Below, in pieces: positions 1 through 4,908 of a stretch of 5,384 bases of DNA (position 1 is its first letter; each line of letters starts with the position of its first letter). Origin of the DNA: XYD2-FULL-39-9 sp964363685 (GTDB taxonomy: Bacteria; Patescibacteriota; Patescibacteriia; Magasanikbacterales; GWA2-37-8). The translations under genes and the position numbers were made by a program. The DNA lies in NCBI GenBank assembly GCA_964363685.1, contig CAYIJG010000064.1:1-5384 (forward strand), given 5' to 3'. The notes beneath the pieces were generated by a model. It saw nothing but the letters and a program-made list of their open reading frames with translations. It ran no database searches and was not told the origin of the DNA.

Positions 1-257
1 GAGTAGGCGATAAAGAGAGCGGTGCTGACAAACCCGGCCAAGACAAAAAATTTGGCCATTTGCTTCCCATAGACCTCGCCAATGACATCAGTCATCAGAA
101 AGACAATAGGGAAGGAAAATACCGCTACCGATAAATTGGTTCCAGAGATAAACGGCATGAGTTTGAGGCCGAGGGTGTTGGCGGCAAAAAGAGAAGTGAG
201 GTATATGGCCAGGGCAATGATTAGTTTTTTGAATGATTTTTCAGTAAGTTGAATCAT
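1..257 (-). CDS. yhhQ: YhhQ/VUT-family queuosine precursor transporter, partial (N-terminal part only)
   Basis: The reverse strand reads open from ATG at 257-255 to the window edge, giving 85 complete codons. The rest of the gene lies outside the window; the family is usually 200-240 residues. The translation begins MIQLTEKSFKKLIIALAIYL, a short charged N-terminus followed by a membrane segment at about residues 12-30. A second hydrophobic segment follows at about 42-57, and a third begins near 70. The motif FPIVFLMTDVIGEVYG at residues 49-64 is the conserved signature of the Vut_1/DUF165 (COG1738) family, whose E. coli member YhhQ imports queuosine precursors (preQ0/preQ1) for tRNA modification. 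The protein should be an integral membrane importer. No Shine-Dalgarno precedes the ATG, and an in-frame alternative start is not available close upstream. Its promoter and hairpin-bearing leader lie at 258-470. The family call is strong; substrate choice within the family is inferred. Confidence 0.87.
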   Translation of the reverse strand, partial: MIQLTEKSFKKLIIALAIYLTSLFAANTLGLKLMPFISGTNLSVAVFSFPIVFLMTDVIGEVYGKQMAKFFVLAGFVSTALFIAY

Positions 258-436
258 ACGTATTGCATTTAATTTAATAAATAAAGATAAAAAAACCGCC
301 GATAGGGCGGGCACAGCATATATGAAAAGCAAGCCCGTCTATCGGAAAGAAGAATCATGGCCAGTGAAACTGGACCAGGTGTTTGTGTGTTTGTTATTTA
401 ACATAAGTATTCATAGGGTTCACTGTTAGGTAGTAC
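258..436 (-). promoter_or_regulatory. Long 5' leader of the YhhQ-type gene
   Basis: From the predicted start of transcription near 436 down to the ATG there are about 180 untranslated bases. The leader holds, in transcript order, a six-codon mini-ORF (414-394, MNTYVK then TAA), a small hairpin at 376-359 (CCAGT/ACTGG stem, loop TTC, extended by GG/CC with one bulged base), and the terminator-like hairpin at 345-299. A regulated leader is an inference from this order. I could not match it to a known preQ1 riboswitch class. Confidence 0.45.
289..345 (-). terminator. Intrinsic terminator-like hairpin in the yhhQ leader
   Basis: On the reverse strand CCGATAG pairs with CTATCGG (7 bp), then after a small internal loop CGGGC pairs with GCCCG (5 bp), enclosing a 20-nt loop. 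Three bases (CGG) and then seven T's (295-289) follow. It lies between the yhhQ promoter and the yhhQ start codon. It is therefore either the terminator of the upstream TrmB gene, which has no other hairpin after its stop, or an attenuator of yhhQ. The long loop makes it less typical than the other terminators in the window. Confidence 0.6.
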
Positions 437-442
437 TTGAGC

Positions 443-470
443 ATTATACCAAGCTTTATAAATTTGGCAA
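443..470 (-). promoter_or_regulatory. Sigma-70-type promoter for yhhQ
   Basis: On the reverse strand TTGCCA (470-465) is followed after 16 bp by a perfect TATAAT (448-443), predicting a start near 436. It begins only a few bases after the stop codon of the TrmB gene, so yhhQ probably has its own transcript. Seen by eye, not scored. Confidence 0.65.
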
Positions 471-476
471 GAGCGG

Positions 477-2051
477 TTATTTCTTTGCCGTATCCCATAA
501 TAAGTTGAATTGTTTTTTGTAGGCTTCGGTTATTTCCGGGTTGGTATAGACAGTTGCAATAGGCTCATCAAACCAAAATATTAAAATCACTTTATCGGCA
601 AAAACGTGAGTTGCCATAGGCGTGTAGTATTGGGGTGGTAAAAAACGTAATTGGGTATTATTTTTTAAGTATAAATCCCACTGGGCTACTTCATTTTCTG
701 ATTCAGATCGGAATTGTTCAAAAAAAATGAGACGTCTTTTTGGTTTTAAATAAGCGATTTTTTCTGAATAGACTAAATAAAATTTTGTTATGTAAGCACG
801 CTGTTTTTTGCTTCCATCGCCATAGCCAGCACCAAAAATATCATGTGTATATCCTTTGGTTAAGTCGGCAAGCAGAACGCCCTCTATTTCTTCCGTGCCA
901 CGATAAGACTGTACCTCTTGGTTCCAAAGGTAGTTGAAATATTTTTTATAACTCTCAACAGTTTCTTTATCCTCTACAACATTTATCATGCCGTTATTCT
1001 GCCAGACAATGTTGGCTATTTTATCTCCATATAGACAAATAACATGCGGGCCAGCAAGAGTGGCTGGTAAAATTTTATACTCATAATAGGCTTCAGTATA
1101 AATAGTTTGCCCTGATTTAGAAGAAGACAGGGTAGCATCTGGAGTAACAAGATCATGCCAAAATACTTTTTTTTCTATTCTTTTTATCTTATATTCATTC
1201 CAAACTTGAGGAAAAAATTTTTCTATTCCTCCATTTCCACCAATCCAATAAACATCAGAATAATTCAAGGTGTCATTCATAAAAGTTCGTACACCCTCTT
1301 CGCCCCGTAAGGTCCAATTGTTGCTATGCCACAAATAATTAAAATGATTTAAATAAACTTCGGCCAAGGCTTTGTTTTTTATTTCAATTACCGAAATTGG
1401 GTCTGTAAAAATTTGTAAACCAACAGTATCGCCAAAAATGATAATACTGGCAGGGTTATTATTACTTTGTGGAACTAATTTTATTTGGCATAGTTCAGGA
1501 TTTTCTTTGGCTAATTTACTATCCATTTCAGAATCGGAGTATAGGACCATATCCCAGCGGATTTGTTTCTTTGTTTGTATTTGTTTATATTTTTCATAGT
1601 TTTCTTTCCCCATACATTCATACCATTTATTTCCAATGGAGCCGATAACGTGCAAGACTTCTCCCTGGTTCATTTTTTGCAGAGATGAAAAACTAAAATT
1701 GCGAAACCCCTCTAAGCCTTCATGGACTATTACTTCTTGTGTTTGGGGGTGTTTTTTGAGAGCCTCCATTTCTTCCATGATATTGAGCGTTAGTTGTTCT
1801 TTTTCCCGAACCTCATTCATAAGGCGAGTGGAATCAAGGAGTTTATAGGAAGCCACGCCACGTTCTTCTACTTTGGTAATTAATTGTTTGGCAATTAGTT
1901 TATCTAAGCAAACATAGACAATATTACGATGTAAGTCGGTTTTTTTGATGATTTCACCAGCTTTTGCCTGCCCGCCTAGTTCAGCCAAAGCTAGGTATAT
2001 ATGAGCCAAGTTCTTGGGGAAGCCGATGGATTGTAGGTCTTTAATCAGCAT
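477..2051 (-). CDS. TrmB-family transcriptional regulator with three tandem sensor modules
   Basis: A 524-residue protein. Residues 1-70 form a TrmB-type winged helix (FPKNLAHIYLALAELGGQAK onward, then a second helix pair with HRNIVYVCLDKLIAKQLI), expected to bind DNA. Residues about 75-102 are charged and helical and could form a dimerising coiled coil. The rest is three related modules of about 140 residues. Each has a (V/L)P motif (LVP 192, ILP 327, FLP 470), a two-strand hydrophobic stretch, and a closing helix ending in FN(Y/L)LW (HFNYLW 236-241, YFNYLW 371-376, QFNLLW 514-519). TrmB proteins usually have one sensor domain and 250-350 residues, and in archaea bind sugars. The ligand here is unknown. 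The ATG at 2051 has no Shine-Dalgarno but follows a consensus promoter at 2223-2251. The divergent GC-rich gene is the nearest candidate target, after trmB itself. No terminator lies directly after the stop. Confidence 0.85.
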   Translation of the reverse strand: MLIKDLQSIGFPKNLAHIYLALAELGGQAKAGEIIKKTDLHRNIVYVCLDKLIAKQLITKVEERGVASYKLLDSTRLMNEVREKEQLTLNIMEEMEALKKHPQTQEVIVHEGLEGFRNFSFSSLQKMNQGEVLHVIGSIGNKWYECMGKENYEKYKQIQTKKQIRWDMVLYSDSEMDSKLAKENPELCQIKLVPQSNNNPASIIIFGDTVGLQIFTDPISVIEIKNKALAEVYLNHFNYLWHSNNWTLRGEEGVRTFMNDTLNYSDVYWIGGNGGIEKFFPQVWNEYKIKRIEKKVFWHDLVTPDATLSSSKSGQTIYTEAYYEYKILPATLAGPHVICLYGDKIANIVWQNNGMINVVEDKETVESYKKYFNYLWNQEVQSYRGTEEIEGVLLADLTKGYTHDIFGAGYGDGSKKQRAYITKFYLVYSEKIAYLKPKRRLIFFEQFRSESENEVAQWDLYLKNNTQLRFLPPQYYTPMATHVFADKVILIFWFDEPIATVYTNPEITEAYKKQFNLLWDTAKK

Positions 2052-2108
2052 AAGATTACGATATGATTTTTTTAGTTATAAAACATGGGTAAACAAGTTA
2101 TATGCCTG

Positions 2109-2139
2109 CAGTGCACCGAGCTGTAGCTCTGGTGCACTG
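2109..2139 (-). repeat. Strong inverted repeat / hairpin in the trmB leader
   Basis: CAGTGCACC (2109-2117) and GAGCT pair with AGCTC and GGTGCACTG (2131-2139). The only imperfection is one unpaired T at 2130. As RNA from the trmB promoter it would fold into a 9 bp plus 4 bp stem capped by a UACA tetraloop, about 80-110 nt into the leader. It has no T-run on either side, so it is not an intrinsic terminator. As DNA it is also a plausible dyad operator. The function is unknown. Confidence 0.6.
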
Positions 2140-2174
2140 TGGATAAGATTTTAATGTATTTTATTTTTGTCATG

Positions 2175-2193
2175 ACTACTATGACACAGTAGT
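2175..2193. promoter_or_regulatory. Candidate TrmB operator (ACTACT-N7-AGTAGT)
   Basis: A perfect 6-bp inverted repeat, ACTACT (2175-2180) and AGTAGT (2188-2193), with seven bases between. It contains TACT-N7-AGTA. From memory this resembles the TACT-N7/8-GAGTA motif reported for Halobacterium TrmB. It lies about 25-40 bp downstream of the predicted trmB transcription start, where a bound regulator would block elongation. Autoregulation is an inference. Confidence 0.35.
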
Positions 2194-2222
2194 TAGTTTA
2201 TGCTCTTTGTAGAGCCAAATCT

Positions 2223-2251
2223 ATCATACTATAAATGTCATCATAAGTCAA
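2223..2251 (-). promoter_or_regulatory. Sigma-70-type promoter for the TrmB regulator
   Basis: On the reverse strand TTGACT (2251-2246), a 17-bp spacer and TATGAT (2228-2223) predict a start near 2216 and a leader of about 165 nt. The transcript would open with a small hairpin (GCTCT/AGAGC, 2215-2202). The -35 lies 9 bp from the -35 of the divergent promoter. Confidence 0.7.
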
Positions 2252-2260
2252 GTGATAATA

Positions 2261-2289
2261 TTGACAAATGGGTAAAAATCTGATATAGT
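2261..2289 (+). promoter_or_regulatory. Sigma-70-type promoter for the GC-rich gene
   Basis: TTGACA (2261-2266), a 17-bp spacer and TATAGT (2284-2289) predict a start near 2296. This rules out translation from the ATG at 2290 and supports the start at 2353, with a leader of about 57 nt. A 7-bp hairpin (CGTTAGC/GCTGACG with one G-U pair, 2300-2319) falls at the 5' end of the message. The promoter itself is AT-rich, like the surrounding genome; the DNA turns GC-rich just after it. Confidence 0.75.
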
Positions 2290-2352
2290 ATGCTGTTAAC
2301 GTTAGCAATCTCGCTGACGCTAGCAACCGTCCATAGTGGCGGGGAGGCTCTA

Positions 2353-2970
2353 ATGCGCATCTCGATCCTGGTTCTGGTGTTCTGTGCCCTTACCATTGCC
2401 ATCACCTCGCAGTCGGTTCAGGCCGACGGTGCCACGGTGGTGGAGGTGTTCTCCGCCGTGGACAAGGGCGATATCCATCTCGCGGGCGTGGATATGTTCG
2501 TCGCTCGCCCCATCAAGGGCAAGTTGGGCATGTCGGCCTTCGCTCTGGTCGTTCCCGGGTGGGCGCAGGTTTACGCCGGGCCGACCTACGCCCCGAAGGA
2601 CTGGCTGGTCCTGGGCGTGTCGGGTGGGGTGGAGCAGGTCGCCAACGGTAACCTCGGCCTGAGGTTCGCCACCTCGGCCTGGGCTGGGTACAAGAAGTTC
2701 TCGCTGTTGGCAATCGGGGAGTTCAATCCCGATTCCTTCACTGGTGACACTTCCGGCGTCTGGTTCGACCTGACGCCGAGGTACCAGGCCGCTCCCTGGC
2801 TCACTCTCGGGGCGAAGTGGAGGAGGGGAGTGGGAGCTGGGCCACTGGTGGAGCTGGCCTTGCCCACCAAGCCCTCAGGAACAATTTGGTTCTCGTGGAT
2901 GCCGGGCGAGCCGGAAAGGCTCATCGGCCACGGGGGCAGGATGCTCCTGGGGGTGCAGGGAAGCTTTTAG
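2353..2970 (+). CDS. GC-rich hypothetical secreted protein, beta-strand-rich
   Basis: I do not recognise this 205-residue protein. The start at 2353 is chosen because a strong Shine-Dalgarno (GGGGAGG, 2341-2347) sits 5 nt upstream and a classical signal peptide follows: MRIS, a hydrophobic core to about residue 18, then VQA-DG with cleavage expected after A24. The mature part has many short alternating hydrophobic/polar stretches with aromatics (WAQVYAGPTY, WLVLGVSGGV, PWLTLGAKWRRG, TIWFSWMPGE), no further membrane helix, and a terminal Phe (LLGVQGSF). This resembles a small outer-membrane-type beta barrel, but is only suggestive. Base use is strikingly foreign: 40 of 60 bases are G or C in both 2401-2460 and 2521-2580, against 16-20 of 60 in lines of neighbouring genes. 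It is probably acquired by transfer and read from a host-like promoter. It could also be a periplasmic or surface beta-sandwich protein. Confidence 0.7.
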   Translation: MRISILVLVFCALTIAITSQSVQADGATVVEVFSAVDKGDIHLAGVDMFVARPIKGKLGMSAFALVVPGWAQVYAGPTYAPKDWLVLGVSGGVEQVANGNLGLRFATSAWAGYKKFSLLAIGEFNPDSFTGDTSGVWFDLTPRYQAAPWLTLGAKWRRGVGAGPLVELALPTKPSGTIWFSWMPGEPERLIGHGGRMLLGVQGSF

Positions 2971-2986
2971 CCCCTGCAAACAACGC

Positions 2987-3020
2987 GCGCACCGTTGGAC
3001 AGAAGTGCGCAGTAGTTTCT
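2987..3020 (+). terminator. GC-rich hairpin after the GC-rich gene, possible terminator
   Basis: GCGCAC (2987-2992) pairs with GTGCGC (3005-3010) around a 12-nt loop, followed by AGTAGTTTCTTTTAG. The T-run is interrupted, so termination would be weak, and the strong AT-rich terminator at 3037-3070 backs it up. It carries the GC-rich composition of the preceding gene and may have come with it. A second hairpin (TGCAGGG 2954-2960 with CCCTGCA 2972-2978) spans the stop codon itself. Confidence 0.4.
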
Positions 3021-3036
3021 TTTAGCTAAAGAAAAT

Positions 3037-3070
3037 AATAAAAAATACACTAAGTAGTGTATTTTTTATT
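3037..3070. terminator. Bidirectional intrinsic terminator
   Basis: A perfect 16-bp inverted repeat (3037-3052 and 3055-3070, core ACACTA-AG-TAGTGT). It is flanked by A's on the left and T's on the right, so it gives a T-run on both strands. On the plus strand it ends the GC-rich gene's transcript and insulates the DUF4230 promoter. Confidence 0.8.
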
Positions 3071-3073
3071 TTA

Positions 3074-3102
3074 TAGACAAAACCTTCTATATCATCTAAG
3101 AT
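3074..3102 (+). promoter_or_regulatory. Possible promoter for the DUF4230 gene
   Basis: TAGACA (3074-3079), 17 bp, TAAGAT (3097-3102), predicting a start near 3109 and a leader of about 29 nt. Both hexamers deviate from consensus. Its position, just after a terminator and before an isolated gene, is the main support. Confidence 0.4.
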
Positions 3103-3137
3103 ACCGTTAAGAATGCATTATTAATTTAGACGATTCT

Positions 3138-3725
3138 ATGAAAACTAAGTTGCTGTTAGTTGGTTTCTTGATTGTCCTCGGAGTGGGTTTGTTTGCTGGC
3201 TACCGTTTGGGCAAACCCAAGCAAGTCAGTGAACAAGCCAGTTCGCAATCTATCGTGCAGGCGCTCAAGCATGAAGGATTTTTGGTGACCGAAACATATA
3301 TTATCACTCAGCAAATTACGATTGACCGTTCCACGGGCAGTGTTTTTAAGGATTTCTTTTGGGGGCAGGATATAATTGCGTTTGGTACCATGAAAACAAG
3401 TCTGGGAGTGGATTTAAGCAAGTTATCTCTTGAGGACATCAAAGTGACTGCTGATACGATTTCTCTGACCGTGCCTGCCATAGAAGATCATGGAGTGGAA
3501 TTGATTGGCGATATTACTCTCCAGAATAAACAAGGAATTTTCAAAAAGATTTTTAATAATGATGATGGGTATAATGCCGCTTATGCAAAATTAAAAGAAG
3601 CGGCTTTGGCTACGGCAGAAACCGATATGGTAAAAATTGAAGCGAGAGAAAATACTAAAAAAGAAATTGAGCGGTTGGTGCGGTTGGTGGCGGGGGATAG
3701 GCGGATTGAGGTTAATTATAGGTAA
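3138..3725 (+). CDS. DUF4230 domain protein, membrane-anchored
   Basis: A 195-residue protein. Residues 4-22 are one hydrophobic helix after a short MKTK start, giving an uncleaved membrane anchor or signal-anchor. A charged, Ser/Gln-rich linker follows (25-38). Residues about 38-195 match the DUF4230 pattern: an opening helix and strand (SIVQALKHEGFLVTETY), a central glycine turn before GVDLSKL (90-96), a strand ending in the LTVPAIE motif (110-116), and a long C-terminal charged helix (about 146-185, YAKLKEAALATAETDMVKIE). The bulk is expected outside the cytoplasmic membrane. The molecular function of the family is not established, and nothing nearby reveals it, since the gene is monocistronic between two hairpin terminators. 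The start at 3138 has no Shine-Dalgarno, as for most genes here, and is the only one that gives an intact anchor. Confidence 0.8.
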   Translation: MKTKLLLVGFLIVLGVGLFAGYRLGKPKQVSEQASSQSIVQALKHEGFLVTETYIITQQITIDRSTGSVFKDFFWGQDIIAFGTMKTSLGVDLSKLSLEDIKVTADTISLTVPAIEDHGVELIGDITLQNKQGIFKKIFNNDDGYNAAYAKLKEAALATAETDMVKIEARENTKKEIERLVRLVAGDRRIEVNYR

Positions 3726-3743
3726 GAAAGTTTGGCTTTGGTA

Positions 3744-3778
3744 AAAATAAAACCACCGAATTGAGGTGGTTTTATTTT
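3744..3778. terminator. Bidirectional intrinsic terminator between convergent genes
   Basis: A 14-bp perfect stem (3744-3757 with 3765-3778, core ACCACC/GGTGGT) and a 7-nt loop GAATTGA, with A/T flanks that give a T-run on both strands. It ends the DUF4230 transcript from the left and the HTH-GHKL/STAS operon from the right. Confidence 0.88.
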
Positions 3779-3813
3779 CTGTGTCGGGATAGTGGGATCA
3801 AGTTATAATGTAT

Positions 3814-4083
3814 TTACTTAATCTTCTCTAATAATCTTAAAGTTGCCTCTACCGAAGGATTATCTGTGTGTATTAATTTAACTCTATTTCCATAGGTATT
3901 TAAAATTGGCGTGATAAATTCATCCGCCCATGAGGGGGTAAAAGTTACTACTCCAACAAAATCTATATTAATTTTTTCATTATCAGACACAGTTTCCAAA
4001 GTTGAGAGGTAGGCATTGTAGGCCTCTTTGCCATCTTGCCTGGATGTTAAGGTTGTACCAAATTTATTTAATTCAATAATCAT
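3814..4083 (-). CDS. STAS-like domain protein (DUF4325)
   Basis: An 89-residue cytoplasmic protein spanning one small domain. It has an N-terminal strand, the segment GTTLTSRQDGKEAYN (9-23) and the family hallmark INIDFVGVVTFTPSWADEF (38-56), followed by a helix and a last strand/helix (RVKLIHTDNPSVEATLRLLE). DUF4325 is described as STAS-like, i.e. related to anti-sigma-factor antagonists such as SpoIIAA, in which a Ser near the second strand is phosphorylated by a GHKL kinase. Ser51 in PSWADEF is the likeliest equivalent; this is inference. The gene starts 9 bp after the stop of the HTH-GHKL gene with no Shine-Dalgarno, so the two are an operon and probably partners. Family assignment is firm; phosphorylation and role are not shown. 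Confidence 0.82.
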   Translation of the reverse strand: MIIELNKFGTTLTSRQDGKEAYNAYLSTLETVSDNEKINIDFVGVVTFTPSWADEFITPILNTYGNRVKLIHTDNPSVEATLRLLEKIK

Positions 4084-4092
4084 ATTTTTAGA

Positions 4093-4818
4093 TTAAAATT
4101 TAATTAATGATATACACCCAGAATAATTTATATCACTATTTTTAATATTCAAATTCTCTGACCCTTGTTTGATAAATAATTTAGCATTTCCAGAATACAA
4201 CTCAATACTAAATGAATTATTATCTGAAATAACTTGCCTTACGAACTTTAATCCATTTCCTCTTGCCTCTGGCATCCGGCTAGAAATAATTTCAGTAAAA
4301 GCAACTTCTAAAGCTTCTTTGTCGTTTGCCAATCCTGGCCTTACTTTTCTTAAAGTTTTTAAAAGACCTTGGCCGCGATCCGCCAAAACAATCTGTTTTT
4401 TATTAATATCATAAGCAAAAAGTATCCCCCTTATATCTGGCCAATTACCCAGGTTATGGTCATAAGAATTATTTCCAATCTCGCCGACCACCGCAGTAAT
4501 TAATGGGAATATATTTTTTACTTCATCTATTTTTGACAAATCTTTTTCCAGCCTGCCCAAGCGAGTCTTGAACACAAGCGAGTCGGGACAATAATATTCT
4601 GATGCCGGCAAAGTTGGTGGACTGGTTGTCCACTTTTTGGCAATCGCAAAAATATCTTGAAGATATAATTCGATTGCTTCTCTTGAATAATAACGATAGC
4701 CGTTCCTTTGTTGTCGTATAGCTCTTAATTTTCCATTTTTATCCCAACGACGCAGTGTGTCAATTGATACATTCAAAAGCTGGGCTACCTCGTTTATTGT
4801 TATATAGTTAGAATCCAT
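4093..4818 (-). CDS. HTH (MerR/excisionase-like) fused to GHKL ATPase domain
   Basis: A 241-residue protein. Residues about 5-55 are a MerR/HTH_17-type DNA-binding domain (ITINEVAQLLNVSIDTLRRW, then the wing GYRYYSREAIELYL). After a linker, residues about 80-241 are a SpoIIAB/histidine-kinase-type GHKL ATPase. The N box is EIGNNSYDHN (E113, N117, H121), the G1 box is DRGQG (147-151), and the G2 box is RGNGL (186-190). The C-terminal strand SGCISLIKF takes the place of the usual GT-x-I end. All nucleotide-binding motifs look intact. There is no phosphoacceptor His domain, so it is not a two-component kinase. With the downstream DUF4325 gene it suggests an anti-sigma/antagonist-like switch in which the ATPase carries its own DNA-binding domain. 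The ATG at 4818 has no Shine-Dalgarno. Its promoter lies within four direct repeats, suggesting autoregulation. Confidence 0.82.
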   Translation of the reverse strand: MDSNYITINEVAQLLNVSIDTLRRWDKNGKLRAIRQQRNGYRYYSREAIELYLQDIFAIAKKWTTSPPTLPASEYYCPDSLVFKTRLGRLEKDLSKIDEVKNIFPLITAVVGEIGNNSYDHNLGNWPDIRGILFAYDINKKQIVLADRGQGLLKTLRKVRPGLANDKEALEVAFTEIISSRMPEARGNGLKFVRQVISDNNSFSIELYSGNAKLFIKQGSENLNIKNSDINYSGCISLIKF

Positions 4819-4824
4819 ATATTT

Positions 4825-4908
4825 AATCTATGCAAATTTATGCTCAACCTATGCAATTATTGTACCATAGTATTACAACCTATGCAAGCATGCTACTAAT
4901 CTATGCAT
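4825..4908. repeat. Four phased direct repeats (AAYCTATGCAW), candidate operator array
   Basis: CTATGCA occurs at 4828-4834, 4849-4855, 4880-4886 and 4901-4907, each preceded by AAT or AAC and followed by A or T. The intervals are 21, 31 and 21 bp, close to two, three and two helical turns. The outer two copies share TAATCTATGCA and the inner two share CAACCTATGCAA, so the array is symmetric by type. Copy 3 covers the -35 of the operon promoter, copy 2 covers the predicted transcription start, copy 1 lies in the leader and copy 4 upstream. Binding by the adjacent HTH protein is inferred. Confidence 0.75.
4859..4887 (-). promoter_or_regulatory. Sigma-70-type promoter for the HTH-GHKL/STAS operon
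   Basis: On the reverse strand TTGCAT (4887-4882), a 17-bp spacer and TACAAT (4864-4859) predict a start near 4852 and a leader of about 33 nt. The -35 hexamer is part of repeat copy 3. The 17-bp spacer is normal, unlike the 19-20 bp of classical MerR-activated promoters, so repression fits better than MerR-style activation. Confidence 0.65.

Noticed and set aside
258..436. Known preQ1 riboswitch in the yhhQ leader
   Set aside because: I could not find the small H-type pseudoknot pattern with an A-rich tail of class I, nor the class II layout. A covariance-model scan would settle it.
740..1848. Plus-strand open frames opposite the TrmB gene
   Set aside because: They are antisense to a clearly conserved 524-residue protein and have no promoter or ribosome binding site.
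2138..2146. Perfect DnaA box (TTATCCACA on the reverse strand)
   Set aside because: Only a single box, overlapping the arm of the 2109-2139 hairpin, with no cluster, no dnaA/dnaN neighbours and no adjacent unwinding element. Probably chance.
2290..2352. Upstream ATG at 2290, extending the GC-rich gene by 21 codons
   Set aside because: It directly abuts the -10 hexamer and lies upstream of the predicted transcription start. The ATG at 2353 has a strong Shine-Dalgarno and begins a proper signal peptide.
2971..3020. Integron attC site or gene cassette border near GTTGGAC (2994-3000)
   Set aside because: GTTGGAC fits the GTTRRRY half, but no matching RYYYAAC partner is found at a suitable distance and no second site lies before the gene.
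2384..3029. Other open frames on both strands across the GC-rich gene
   Set aside because: GC-rich DNA has few stop codons, so such frames are expected by chance. They give Arg/Pro-rich translations with no start signals.
3800..3815. TATAAT on the plus strand near 3804
   Set aside because: No -35 at a proper distance and no plus-strand gene downstream, only the antisense of the DUF4325 gene.
4825..4908. CRISPR array
   Set aside because: The repeats are only about 11 bp, intervals are 21 and 31 bp, and no cas gene is present. The placement over a promoter fits operator sites.
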